DNA from: RUG12395 sp045541735
GTDB taxonomy: Bacteria > Bacillota > Clostridia > Oscillospirales > CAG-272
Direction: 5' to 3'
NCBI GenBank assembly: GCA_045541735.1
Contig: JAZQJQ010000159.1
Coordinates: 1 to 8,476, forward strand
Length of the DNA: 8,476 nt
The position numbers and the translations under genes were made by a program. Below the pieces are notes generated by a model. That model was not told the origin of the DNA. It did not search any database and was given only the letters and a program-made list of their open reading frames with translations. Of the stretch, positions 1 to 4,978 are shown one piece after another. Positions within the stretch are counted from its first letter, which is position 1; each line of letters begins with the position of its first letter.

Positions 1-1
1 T

Positions 2-343
2 CCTCGTTCGTCCCGTAATTTTTGGGGGCAGTATATGCAAAACGTTATGGGCGCGTATACGGAAAGCACATCTGTTGCAAAGGCTTATGCGGCGGCAAAC
101 GCCAAGCGGGAAGGATTTGATTTTTTGATACCCGTGTATTCGGGTATGCCGGGAGATGAAATTAGCATTCTTGCCGATATAAACAGAAGCGGAACGGTCG
201 ATGGCGCAGATGCTTCGCTTCTTTGCTCTCACCTTGCGGGTACGGGTGTGCTTTGGGATAAAAAGACTGTCTCTGTTGACGTAAACGGCGACGGCAGAGT
301 TGATAATGCGGATCTGGTTACGGTTTTAAGAAAAATACGTTGA
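2..343 (+). CDS. C-terminal part of a secreted glucosaminidase-like protein with a dockerin-type domain (5' partial)
   Basis: The reading frame is open to the left edge, so the ATG at 35 is internal and the true start is upstream of the window. The first ~45 visible residues (WGQYMQNVMGAYTES ... FLIPVYSGMP) match, from memory, the end of beta-N-acetylglucosaminidase domains of the LytD type, which usually reads YMQN-x-x-APxxE ... IPVYxNMP. The rest is a dockerin-like pair of calcium-binding loops: ADINRSGTVDGADASLL, then DVNGDGRVDNADLVTVL, each with the D-x-N/D-x-x-G-x-V-D-x-x-D ligand pattern. The protein ends TVLRKIR and TGA. The likely role is peptidoglycan hydrolysis outside the cell, with the dockerin anchoring the enzyme to a cohesin partner or stabilising it. 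The catalytic part is not visible, so activity cannot be judged. No clear terminator hairpin follows the stop. Confidence 0.75.
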   Translation, partial: PRSSRNFWGQYMQNVMGAYTESTSVAKAYAAANAKREGFDFLIPVYSGMPGDEISILADINRSGTVDGADASLLCSHLAGTGVLWDKKTVSVDVNGDGRVDNADLVTVLRKIR

Positions 344-356
344 TGATAAAAAAATA

Positions 357-385
357 TTGCGATTTTATTATAAAGGTGTTAAAAT
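357..385 (+). promoter_or_regulatory. Predicted sigma-A promoter of the DUF975 gene
   Basis: A -35 box TTGCGA (357-362) and a -10 box TAAAAT (380-385) are separated by 17 bases in an AT-rich gap just downstream of the dockerin gene. The 5' leader to the ATG at 423 would be about 30 nt and contains the ribosome binding site GAGAGG (409-414). No terminator was found between the upstream gene and this promoter, so read-through is possible. Confidence 0.55.
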
Positions 386-422
386 AGATCAAACGCATTT
401 TTAATAGTGAGAGGAACACTTT

Positions 423-1190
423 ATGAAATTCGCAAAGGATTTTCGCGCAAGTGCCAGAGATGCTCTCAAGGGCAAATGGGGAATTGCGGTAGGAGCAGGC
501 TTTGTGGCTTCGATCTTCGGAGCCGGAGGCGGCGCTTCATTTTCATTTGATCTTGATGACGACCCCGATGTTTCCGGCGGTTCGGAAAACTTTGATGAGA
601 TCGCTCAGGTCATTGAAAAGTATCTGCCTGTTGTACTCGGAATGATTTTGGCAGCTGTATTGGTTGGAGTGGTCATAGGAATTGCGTGGTCTGTTCTTGC
701 AAGTACAGTGAACGTAGGTTATTGCCGCTTCAATCTTGATCTTGTTGACGGGAAAACGGGGTCAGTCAACACTTTGTTCTCGTATTTTCCGTTTTTTTGG
801 AAGGCTTTTGTAACAGAGTTTTTGCGGAATCTGTATATTTTTCTTTGGACCCTGCTGTTTATAATCCCGGGTATCATCGCTACGTATAACTATGCTTTGG
901 TACCGTACATAATAGCCGAAGATACGCAGATCTCCTCTTCCGATGCGCTTCGCAGATCGAAAAAACTGATGTACGGAAACCGCTGGCGGCTTTTCTGTCT
1001 TGAACTCAGCTTTATCGGCTGGCATTTTCTTGCAATGCTTACTTTGGGTATAGGCGAGCTTTGGGTAAAGCCTTACGTTTCGGCGGCAATTGCTGATTTC
1101 TATCGCGAGATATCCGATACCCGTCCAAAGACAGAATTTGAAAGTGAATCGGATTATACTGATATTACAGAGCAAGTTACCGAGTTTTAA
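423..1190 (+). CDS. DUF975 family multi-pass membrane protein
   Basis: This 255-aa integral membrane protein belongs to the DUF975 family, whose biochemical function is unknown. Recognisable family features are the N-terminal R-x-x-A-x-x-A-L-K-G-K-W-G (residues 8-20), the C-R-F-N-L-D-L-V-D-G motif (101-110), the helix ending IIPGIIATYNYALVPYI (147-163), the S-S-x-D-A-x-x-x-S-x-x-L-M-x-G-N-x-W-R-L block (172-190) and LSFIGW followed by LTLGIG (195-211). Membrane segments are predicted near residues 18-36, 68-95, 130-153 and 192-217. An acidic, glycine/serine-rich loop (about 43-60) lies between the first two, and the tail from ~230 is acidic and hydrophilic. The start at 423 is supported by GAGAGG eight bases upstream. 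It is probably monocistronic and converges on the minus-strand operon. Family assignment is confident; the role is not known. Confidence 0.85.
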   Translation: MKFAKDFRASARDALKGKWGIAVGAGFVASIFGAGGGASFSFDLDDDPDVSGGSENFDEIAQVIEKYLPVVLGMILAAVLVGVVIGIAWSVLASTVNVGYCRFNLDLVDGKTGSVNTLFSYFPFFWKAFVTEFLRNLYIFLWTLLFIIPGIIATYNYALVPYIIAEDTQISSSDALRRSKKLMYGNRWRLFCLELSFIGWHFLAMLTLGIGELWVKPYVSAAIADFYREISDTRPKTEFESESDYTDITEQVTEF

Positions 1191-1198
1191 AGTACAGC

Positions 1199-1236
1199 AA
1201 AAAAGGTGTCAATGGCAAAGCATTGACACCTTTTTT
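1199..1236. terminator. Bidirectional intrinsic terminator
   Basis: A perfect 10-bp stem, GGTGTCAATG (1205-1214) and CATTGACACC (1221-1230), encloses a 6-base loop. It is flanked by A6 (1199-1204) and T6 (1231-1236), so it carries a U-tract on either strand. It lies 8 bases after the DUF975 stop and 15 bases after the end of the minus-strand cyclic-di-AMP receptor gene, so it most likely ends both convergent transcripts. Confidence 0.92.
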
Positions 1237-1251
1237 ATTGCCTAAACTTTT

Positions 1252-1578
1252 TTAAAGCTTCTTAACTTCCTCGACGTTGAGTACGAATACGGTTGCACCT
1301 CCGACCTTAACTTCTTTCGGAAGGCTTCCGTGTTTGAGACCTTGGCCGAAGGACGCAGTGGGGGCGGATTTTTGCGTTCTGGTAACGCAGTGCTGGTTAA
1401 GGATCTCCATTACCTCGCTTACGGATTCATCCTCTGTACCTATAAGCAGAGTGGTGTTGCCTACCATCAGAAAACCGCCGGTGGTTGAGAGACGTGTAAC
1501 GAAAAATCCGGCTCCGGTAAGCGCAGAAGCAGCAACGACGCTGTCATCGTTGTTTACTATAGCAAGTACGAGCTTCAT
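1252..1578 (-). CDS. darA: Cyclic-di-AMP receptor, PII-like DarA/PstA family (YaaQ-type)
   Basis: This 108-aa protein matches the PII-like DarA/PstA family, cytoplasmic homotrimers that bind cyclic di-AMP between subunits. Diagnostic features are MKLVLAIVNNDD at the start, the T-R-L-S-T-T-G-G-F-L-x-x-G-N-T-T-L-L-I-G segment (residues 28-47), E-D-E-x-V-x-E-V-M-E-I-L (49-60) and the C-terminal V-G-G-A-T-V-F-V-L (92-100). Length is typical or slightly short: the loop between residues 70 and 90 is compact and the C-terminus stops soon after the last strand. Compared, from memory, with S. aureus PstA, T28 and G35-F36-L37 are kept, but the position of R26 is Phe and the C-terminal Gln contact has no counterpart. 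AGGAGG (1583-1588) precedes the ATG. It is the last gene of the ABC-DUF1854 operon, 20 bases after the DUF1854 stop. Family membership is confident; its output partner is unknown. Confidence 0.9.
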   Translation of the reverse strand: MKLVLAIVNNDDSVVAASALTGAGFFVTRLSTTGGFLMVGNTTLLIGTEDESVSEVMEILNQHCVTRTQKSAPTASFGQGLKHGSLPKEVKVGGATVFVLNVEEVKKL

Positions 1579-1598
1579 AATTCCTCCTATATGTTTTA

Positions 1599-2087
1599 TT
1601 AGAGATAGAAATCAAGGGCGATACGGCTGTGCTTGTCAAGATCATTGATATCGGGGATCTCAAAACGGTTGTCGTTTGCATCTCTGAACAGCACGCGTGT
1701 ATCCTGCAAGAGCTTTACCTGATGAACAAGGTGTGTTATCTCGATTATGCGGTGGCCGCGGTCGGTCTCAACGTCGAAGATTATCTTGCTGCGCTGATCG
1801 TCGATGTTGTTTATGCGATTTATCTTGGGGATGAGGTAGTATTCCGCAAGACATTCAAGAATAAGCTTTTTGTCCTCTTTTATGAGATCGTCTATGTTTC
1901 GGATAAGTCCCTTTTCGTTTAGATCGGGATCAAGCAGAGATATATACCGTGTTTGGCCGCTGATGGGGAAAAGTCTTCGCGGTTCAAGATTCTCTATTAC
2001 TGTGCCGTCGTAAAGCTCCATATCAACGGTAGTAAGTCCGCGCCGTTTGAATTTTGCGTTGTTACTGTCAACGTAAAGTCTGTTCAT
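1599..2087 (-). CDS. DUF1854 family protein, partner of the upstream ABC exporter
   Basis: This soluble 162-aa protein belongs to DUF1854. Support comes from the N-terminal segment with L-Y-D-G-T-V-I-E-N-L-E-P-R-R-L-F-P-I-S (25-43), D-P-D-L-N-E-K-G-L-I-R-N-I-D-D-L (53-68) and the C-terminal F-D-V-E-T-D-R-G-H-R (104-113), R-V-L-F-R-D-A-N-D-N-R-F-E-I-P-D (131-146) and L-D-K-H-S-R (150-155). The family is usually encoded beside an ABC exporter; in some bacteria that pair sits with cyanophycin genes, which are not seen here. The molecular function is undescribed. It has no signal peptide or membrane segment, so a cytoplasmic role near the transporter is inferred. The gene follows the ABC gene by 10 bases and its ribosome binding site overlaps the ABC stop codon, which suggests coupled translation. 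Confidence 0.85.
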   Translation of the reverse strand: MNRLYVDSNNAKFKRRGLTTVDMELYDGTVIENLEPRRLFPISGQTRYISLLDPDLNEKGLIRNIDDLIKEDKKLILECLAEYYLIPKINRINNIDDQRSKIIFDVETDRGHRIIEITHLVHQVKLLQDTRVLFRDANDNRFEIPDINDLDKHSRIALDFYL

Positions 2088-2091
2088 AATA

Positions 2092-2100
2092 GCCTCCTTA
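2092..2100 (-). promoter_or_regulatory. Ribosome binding site of the DUF1854 gene overlapping the ABC stop codon
   Basis: On the minus strand the ABC gene ends TAA and runs directly into GGAGG, giving TAAGGAGGC, followed four bases later by ATG (2087-2085). Termination of the transporter thus occurs on the ribosome binding site of the next gene, an arrangement compatible with translational coupling and a fixed protein ratio. Confidence 0.8.
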
Positions 2101-4365
2101 CCCCTCGAACCGCTCTTCCTTGCGGTTCTTTTCGGCTTCCTCGCTCATCGTTTGGATCTGAACGAGCTTGTAATACTTGCCCTTCAGCGCCATAAGCTCC
2201 TCGGGTGAACCCATCTCAAGGATCTCTCCCTTGTCTACAACGATTATCTTCGTAGCGCGGCGCAGGGTGGAAAGACGGTGTGCTATCATTATCGTTGTTC
2301 TGCCGCTGATAAGACGGTCAATAGCCGCCTGAATAAGGCTTTCCGTTTCGGAGTCAACGGATGCCGTTGCCTCGTCAAAGAACAGCACGCTCGGGTTTTT
2401 AAGCACTGCACGCGCAATGGAAAGGCGTTGCTTCTCGCCGCCGGAGATGCCCGTGCCGCGCTCACCGAGCACGGTGTCGTATGCATCAGGCATACGTGCA
2501 ATAAATTCGTGTGCATTTGCCACGTCGGCGGCATGAATGACCTGCTCGGGGCTCGGGTCGTCCGCACCGTAGGCAATGTTATTAAAGATGGTGTCGTGGA
2601 ACATCATCGGCTCCTGCTGAACGTAGCCGATCTTAGAGCGGTAGAAGGTCATATCTATATTGCGTATGTCGATGTCATCCATCAGTATCTCGCCGTCGTA
2701 GCCGTCGTAATAACGCATCAGTAGGTTGATGAGCGTTGATTTACCCGAACCGGTGGTACCCACGATACCTACGGTCTCGCCGGGTTCGATTACAAAGTTG
2801 ATGTTGGAAAGAGTCTTCTTGGAACGGTCAAAGGAGAAGTTTACGTTTCTGAACTCTATCTTACCCTTGATGTTCTTCGGGTGCTCGCCGTTAGAAAAGT
2901 CGTGCTCGGGCTCTGCATCCAGAATATCCATAATTCTTTCAGCCGCTGCAAGAGTGTGCTGGAAGGAGTCATTAAGATTTGCAAAAAAGTTTACAGGGCC
3001 GTAGAAGGTACCGGTGTAAGAAATAAACGAGATAAGCAGACCTGCGGTTATTTCGGATGAGCCGCCGATTACCTGCGAGCCGCCGATAAGCCAGATAAGC
3101 AGGGAACCGCAGCTGATAAGGAACGAGGTGATATGTGGGAACGTAATGGTAATGCGTGCGCTCTTGATGTCGGTCTTGAGCCATTCTTCGTTGTAATGGT
3201 CAAAGTTACCGATGGTCTTCTTTTCGTTTGTAAACGCCTTGATAACGCGGATACCGGGAAGTGTGTCCGTCAGAATAGACGTAACGGCGGACCAGCGGCG
3301 CCATATTTTAACGTAGTAGGGGCGGATCTTCTTTCCGAATATTCTTGCGCCCATAACAACGAAGGGGACGGGGATAAGGGAGAGTAGTGTCAGTTTCCAG
3401 TTCATCGACAGCATAATTACGATGATACCGATCAGAAGGAAGAACTGAACGATCACCTCCTGCGTTATGCGGAGCATAAACGACTGTATAGTGGAGGTAT
3501 CTCCGCTTATGCGGTTTATAACGCTTCCTGTTGAGGTACGGTCGTAGAAGCGCATAGGCAGATACTGTGCCTTTTTGTAAATATCGCTTCTGAACTGCTT
3601 AACTATTTTATCACCGCATATACGCAGATTGTACGAACGGAGTATACCGACTGCGTGCTGCAATATATGGGATGCAAGAAGTGTTAAAACAACGGTGATA
3701 AGGAGCTTGTGATCTTTGTTTGGAAACACGTCGTCAACAAGTGTTTTGTTCATATAAGGCGGTATGAGCGACAGCGCAGTTGTAAACGCCGAAAGGAACA
3801 TACACACCAAGAGCAGCCACTTGTGCGGTGCTATGTATTTTACTATGGTTTTAAAGAATCTGCCCTTTGAGGAGCAGTAGATGCAGTCGGCGCCCGGTCG
3901 TAAAAGGGTTCTGCCGCATTTTGGACAGACTGATTTCTGCTTGATGAAGGCATCCTCAACAATGGGAACGACCTCATCCGCGTCTGCACCGTTATGCATC
4001 CGCTCGCAGAATATTGCAACTGCATCAAATAGGGAGGCGACCTTCAGCGAGAAGCGCAGGATGTTCTGCGGCTCTTCGTCGTCGCCCTGCTGTATAGTCA
4101 GCAATGCGTTGCCGTAGCATCTCTTGACGTAGCATTTTTCCATTTCCGAATACTCAATGCGGAGAGGTTCCGATTCGTCTTCGGTAAAAGAATAGATAGC
4201 TTTGTCTGTTGCGGAAAGAAAAGCCTTGCCGAAATGAGCCTTCATCGTAAGGTCTGCCATAACTGCGAACAAGATCTTTTCTCCCTTTGCCGCTTCGGTT
4301 ATTCGGTCCAAAACCTCCTGCGGCAGCTCAACGTTTGTCTGAAACTGCACTTTAGTTTCTTCCAT
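2098..4365 (-). CDS. ABC exporter half-transporter with PH-like and zinc-ribbon N-terminal extension
   Basis: This 755-aa protein fuses a membrane domain and an ATPase domain in the exporter (MsbA/MDR-like) layout and probably acts as a homodimer. Residues ~28-125 look like a PH-like beta domain (inference). A four-cysteine zinc ribbon follows, C147-P-K-C150 and C161-I-Y-C164. Six membrane helices span about 183-455. The ATPase core is complete: Walker A GTTGSGKST (536-544, K542), Q-loop Q584, signature ISGGEKQ (640-646), Walker B VLFFDE (660-665, E665) and H-loop H696. The last ~20 residues are charged. The start at 4365 has GGAGG five bases upstream. It is the first gene of the operon with DUF1854 and the cyclic-di-AMP receptor. 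Substrate is unknown; related transporters next to DUF1854 have been linked to cyanophycin metabolism in other bacteria, but nothing here supports that substrate. Confidence 0.9.
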   Translation of the reverse strand: MEETKVQFQTNVELPQEVLDRITEAAKGEKILFAVMADLTMKAHFGKAFLSATDKAIYSFTEDESEPLRIEYSEMEKCYVKRCYGNALLTIQQGDDEEPQNILRFSLKVASLFDAVAIFCERMHNGADADEVVPIVEDAFIKQKSVCPKCGRTLLRPGADCIYCSSKGRFFKTIVKYIAPHKWLLLVCMFLSAFTTALSLIPPYMNKTLVDDVFPNKDHKLLITVVLTLLASHILQHAVGILRSYNLRICGDKIVKQFRSDIYKKAQYLPMRFYDRTSTGSVINRISGDTSTIQSFMLRITQEVIVQFFLLIGIIVIMLSMNWKLTLLSLIPVPFVVMGARIFGKKIRPYYVKIWRRWSAVTSILTDTLPGIRVIKAFTNEKKTIGNFDHYNEEWLKTDIKSARITITFPHITSFLISCGSLLIWLIGGSQVIGGSSEITAGLLISFISYTGTFYGPVNFFANLNDSFQHTLAAAERIMDILDAEPEHDFSNGEHPKNIKGKIEFRNVNFSFDRSKKTLSNINFVIEPGETVGIVGTTGSGKSTLINLLMRYYDGYDGEILMDDIDIRNIDMTFYRSKIGYVQQEPMMFHDTIFNNIAYGADDPSPEQVIHAADVANAHEFIARMPDAYDTVLGERGTGISGGEKQRLSIARAVLKNPSVLFFDEATASVDSETESLIQAAIDRLISGRTTIMIAHRLSTLRRATKIIVVDKGEILEMGSPEELMALKGKYYKLVQIQTMSEEAEKNRKEERFEG

Positions 4366-4451
4366 AACTTCCTCCGGGGCGTGTCACGCGCCATTGTGTA
4401 TCCGAAAAGGCGGATGTATTTGCCCTATGCAAACCATCCTTTTTTTGAGTT
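4366..4451 (-). promoter_or_regulatory. ABC-operon 5' leader with two mutually exclusive hairpins
   Basis: The predicted transcript starts near 4451, giving an 86-nt leader. Read as RNA from the minus strand, hairpin A pairs 4439-4435 (GGATG) with 4416-4412 (CAUCC) and 4433-4429 (UUUGC) with 4423-4419 (GCAAA), with a 5-nt loop. Hairpin B pairs 4415-4411 (AUCCG) with 4404-4400 (CGGAU) around a U4-containing loop. A and B share bases 4412-4415, so they cannot form together. A short GGCG/CGCC stem (4392-4389 with 4381-4378) sits just before the ribosome binding site at 4375-4371. This could be a regulatory leader, but it matches no riboswitch class I can name. Confidence 0.35.
4412..4446 (+). 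terminator. Plus-strand intrinsic-terminator-like hairpin upstream of the repressor promoter
   Basis: On the plus strand GGATG (4412-4416) pairs with CATCC (4435-4439) and TTTGC (4419-4423) with GCAAA (4429-4433), with a small internal loop and a CCTAT loop. T7 (4440-4446) follows at once. This has the form of an intrinsic terminator that would stop antisense transcription leaving the ABC gene and insulate the repressor-protease promoter. The same bases form hairpin A of the ABC leader on the other strand, where the U-tract is lacking. Confidence 0.45.
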
Positions 4452-4457
4452 ATGTAT

Positions 4458-4486
4458 CTTATATCAAATGGGGGAGGATAAGTCAA
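4458..4486 (-). promoter_or_regulatory. Predicted sigma-A promoter of the ABC-DUF1854-darA operon
   Basis: On the minus strand a -35 box TTGACT (4486-4481) and a -10 box TATAAG (4463-4458) lie 17 bases apart, close to consensus. The predicted start is near 4451. No copy of the GTCTA...TAGAC operator seen at the divergent promoter was found here, so control by the neighbouring repressor is not supported. Confidence 0.7.
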
Positions 4487-4549
4487 TGATATTACAAAAA
4501 ATTAAATTTTGTTTTTCAAAAATCTAATATTTTGTGTAATTGACGGGTA

Positions 4550-4578
4550 TTGACAAAATTGGTCTATTGTGATAGACT
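4550..4578 (+). promoter_or_regulatory. Promoter of the repressor-M56 protease operon
   Basis: The -35 box TTGACA (4550-4555) is perfect, and a -10 box TAGACT (4573-4578) follows after 17 bases. A second TTGAC-type sequence lies at 4540-4545, but its matching -10 is poorer. The -10 box is embedded in the first dyad operator, so a bound repressor should block RNA polymerase. Confidence 0.75.
4561..4578. promoter_or_regulatory. BlaI-type operator 1, overlapping the -10 box
   Basis: The 18-bp dyad GGTCTATTGTGATAGACT contains the perfect inverted repeat GTCTAT (4562-4567) and ATAGAC (4572-4577) with a 4-base centre. Position over the spacer and -10 box, similarity to operator 2 and the adjacent BlaI/MecI-type gene make it a probable autoregulatory site. 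The half-site differs somewhat from the classical TACA/TGTA core. Confidence 0.75.
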
Positions 4579-4588
4579 AAAGATGTAA

Positions 4589-4606
4589 GGTCTACAAACA
4601 TAGACC
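4589..4606. promoter_or_regulatory. BlaI-type operator 2, at the start of the transcribed region
   Basis: The dyad GGTCTACAAACATAGACC has perfect 6-bp arms, GGTCTA (4589-4594) and TAGACC (4601-4606). Its centre is 28 bp from that of operator 1, just downstream of the predicted start site (about 4585) and four bases before the repressor's AGGAGG (4610-4615). Two similar dyads at this spacing suggest two repressor dimers bind the promoter. Confidence 0.75.
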
Positions 4607-4620
4607 GAGAGGAGGTAAAT

Positions 4621-4977
4621 ATGAACGTATCAAACAGCGAGCTTGAGCTGCTCGATATAATATGGAAAAACGAGCCCCTGCGCTCAGGCAGGCTCGTCAC
4701 TCTTGCGGGCGAAAAGCTCGGATGGAAAAAATCCACTGTATATACTGTGGTAAAGCATCTTGTTGACAAGAATATAATTAAAAACGAGGGCAGCGTCATA
4801 AGCTCCCTGTACCGACGCGATGACATATTGAACGAAAGATCGGAAATTCTTATCAACCGAGGCTTCGGCGGCTCTCTTCCGATGTTTTTGACGGCATTTC
4901 TTTCCAAGGAAAAGATATCAAAAACGGAGGCGGAGGAGCTTAAACGGCTGATAGACGAATATACGGAGGAAAACTAA
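4621..4977 (+). CDS. BlaI/MecI/CopY-family winged-helix repressor
   Basis: This 118-aa cytoplasmic DNA-binding protein, close in length to MecI/BlaI (about 123-126 aa), is expected to act as a dimer. Family features are S-x-x-E-L-E-L-L-D-I-I-W (5-15), the recognition-helix segment W35-K-K-S-T-V-Y-T-V-V-K-H-L (35-47) and the wing with S-S-L-Y (61-64). The C-terminal dimerisation part reads G-G-S-L-P-M-F-L-T-A-F-L-S-K-E (83-97). Aligned from memory with MecI, the Asn-Phe bond cut during induction corresponds to A92-F93 here, so a cleavage position is available. AGGAGG (4610-4615) precedes the ATG. The gene overlaps no other and is followed after one base by the M56 protease gene, so the two form an operon. 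Autoregulation through the two upstream dyads is inferred. The usual target, a beta-lactamase or PBP2a gene, is absent from the window. Confidence 0.9.
   Translation: MNVSNSELELLDIIWKNEPLRSGRLVTLAGEKLGWKKSTVYTVVKHLVDKNIIKNEGSVISSLYRRDDILNERSEILINRGFGGSLPMFLTAFLSKEKISKTEAEELKRLIDEYTEEN
4965..4969 (+). promoter_or_regulatory. Ribosome binding site of the M56 gene inside the repressor gene
   Basis: GGAGG lies in the last codons of the repressor gene, nine bases before the ATG at 4979. The junction reads TAAGATG, so stop and start are one base apart. This fixes the protease start at 4979 and suggests translational coupling of sensor and repressor. Confidence 0.8.
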
Positions 4978-4978
4978 G

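Noticed and set aside
35..37. ATG at 35 as the start of a small dockerin protein
   Set aside because: The frame continues upstream to the window edge with residues that extend the glucosaminidase-like tail, and no ribosome binding site of the expected form precedes it at good distance (GGGGG at 24-28 is a weak match).
2278..2724. 148-aa plus-strand open frame within the ABC gene
   Set aside because: It is antisense to the ATPase domain, whose Walker and signature motifs prove the minus-strand reading.
1599..4365. Cyanophycin metabolism cluster
   Set aside because: ABC-DUF1854 pairs carry that association in some bacteria, but no cyanophycin synthetase or cyanophycinase gene is present, so the substrate is left open.
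4366..4450. Cyclic-di-AMP (ydaO-type) riboswitch in the ABC leader
   Set aside because: It would fit with the downstream receptor gene, but the leader is only about 86 nt and the multi-helix layout and conserved sequences of that class are not seen.
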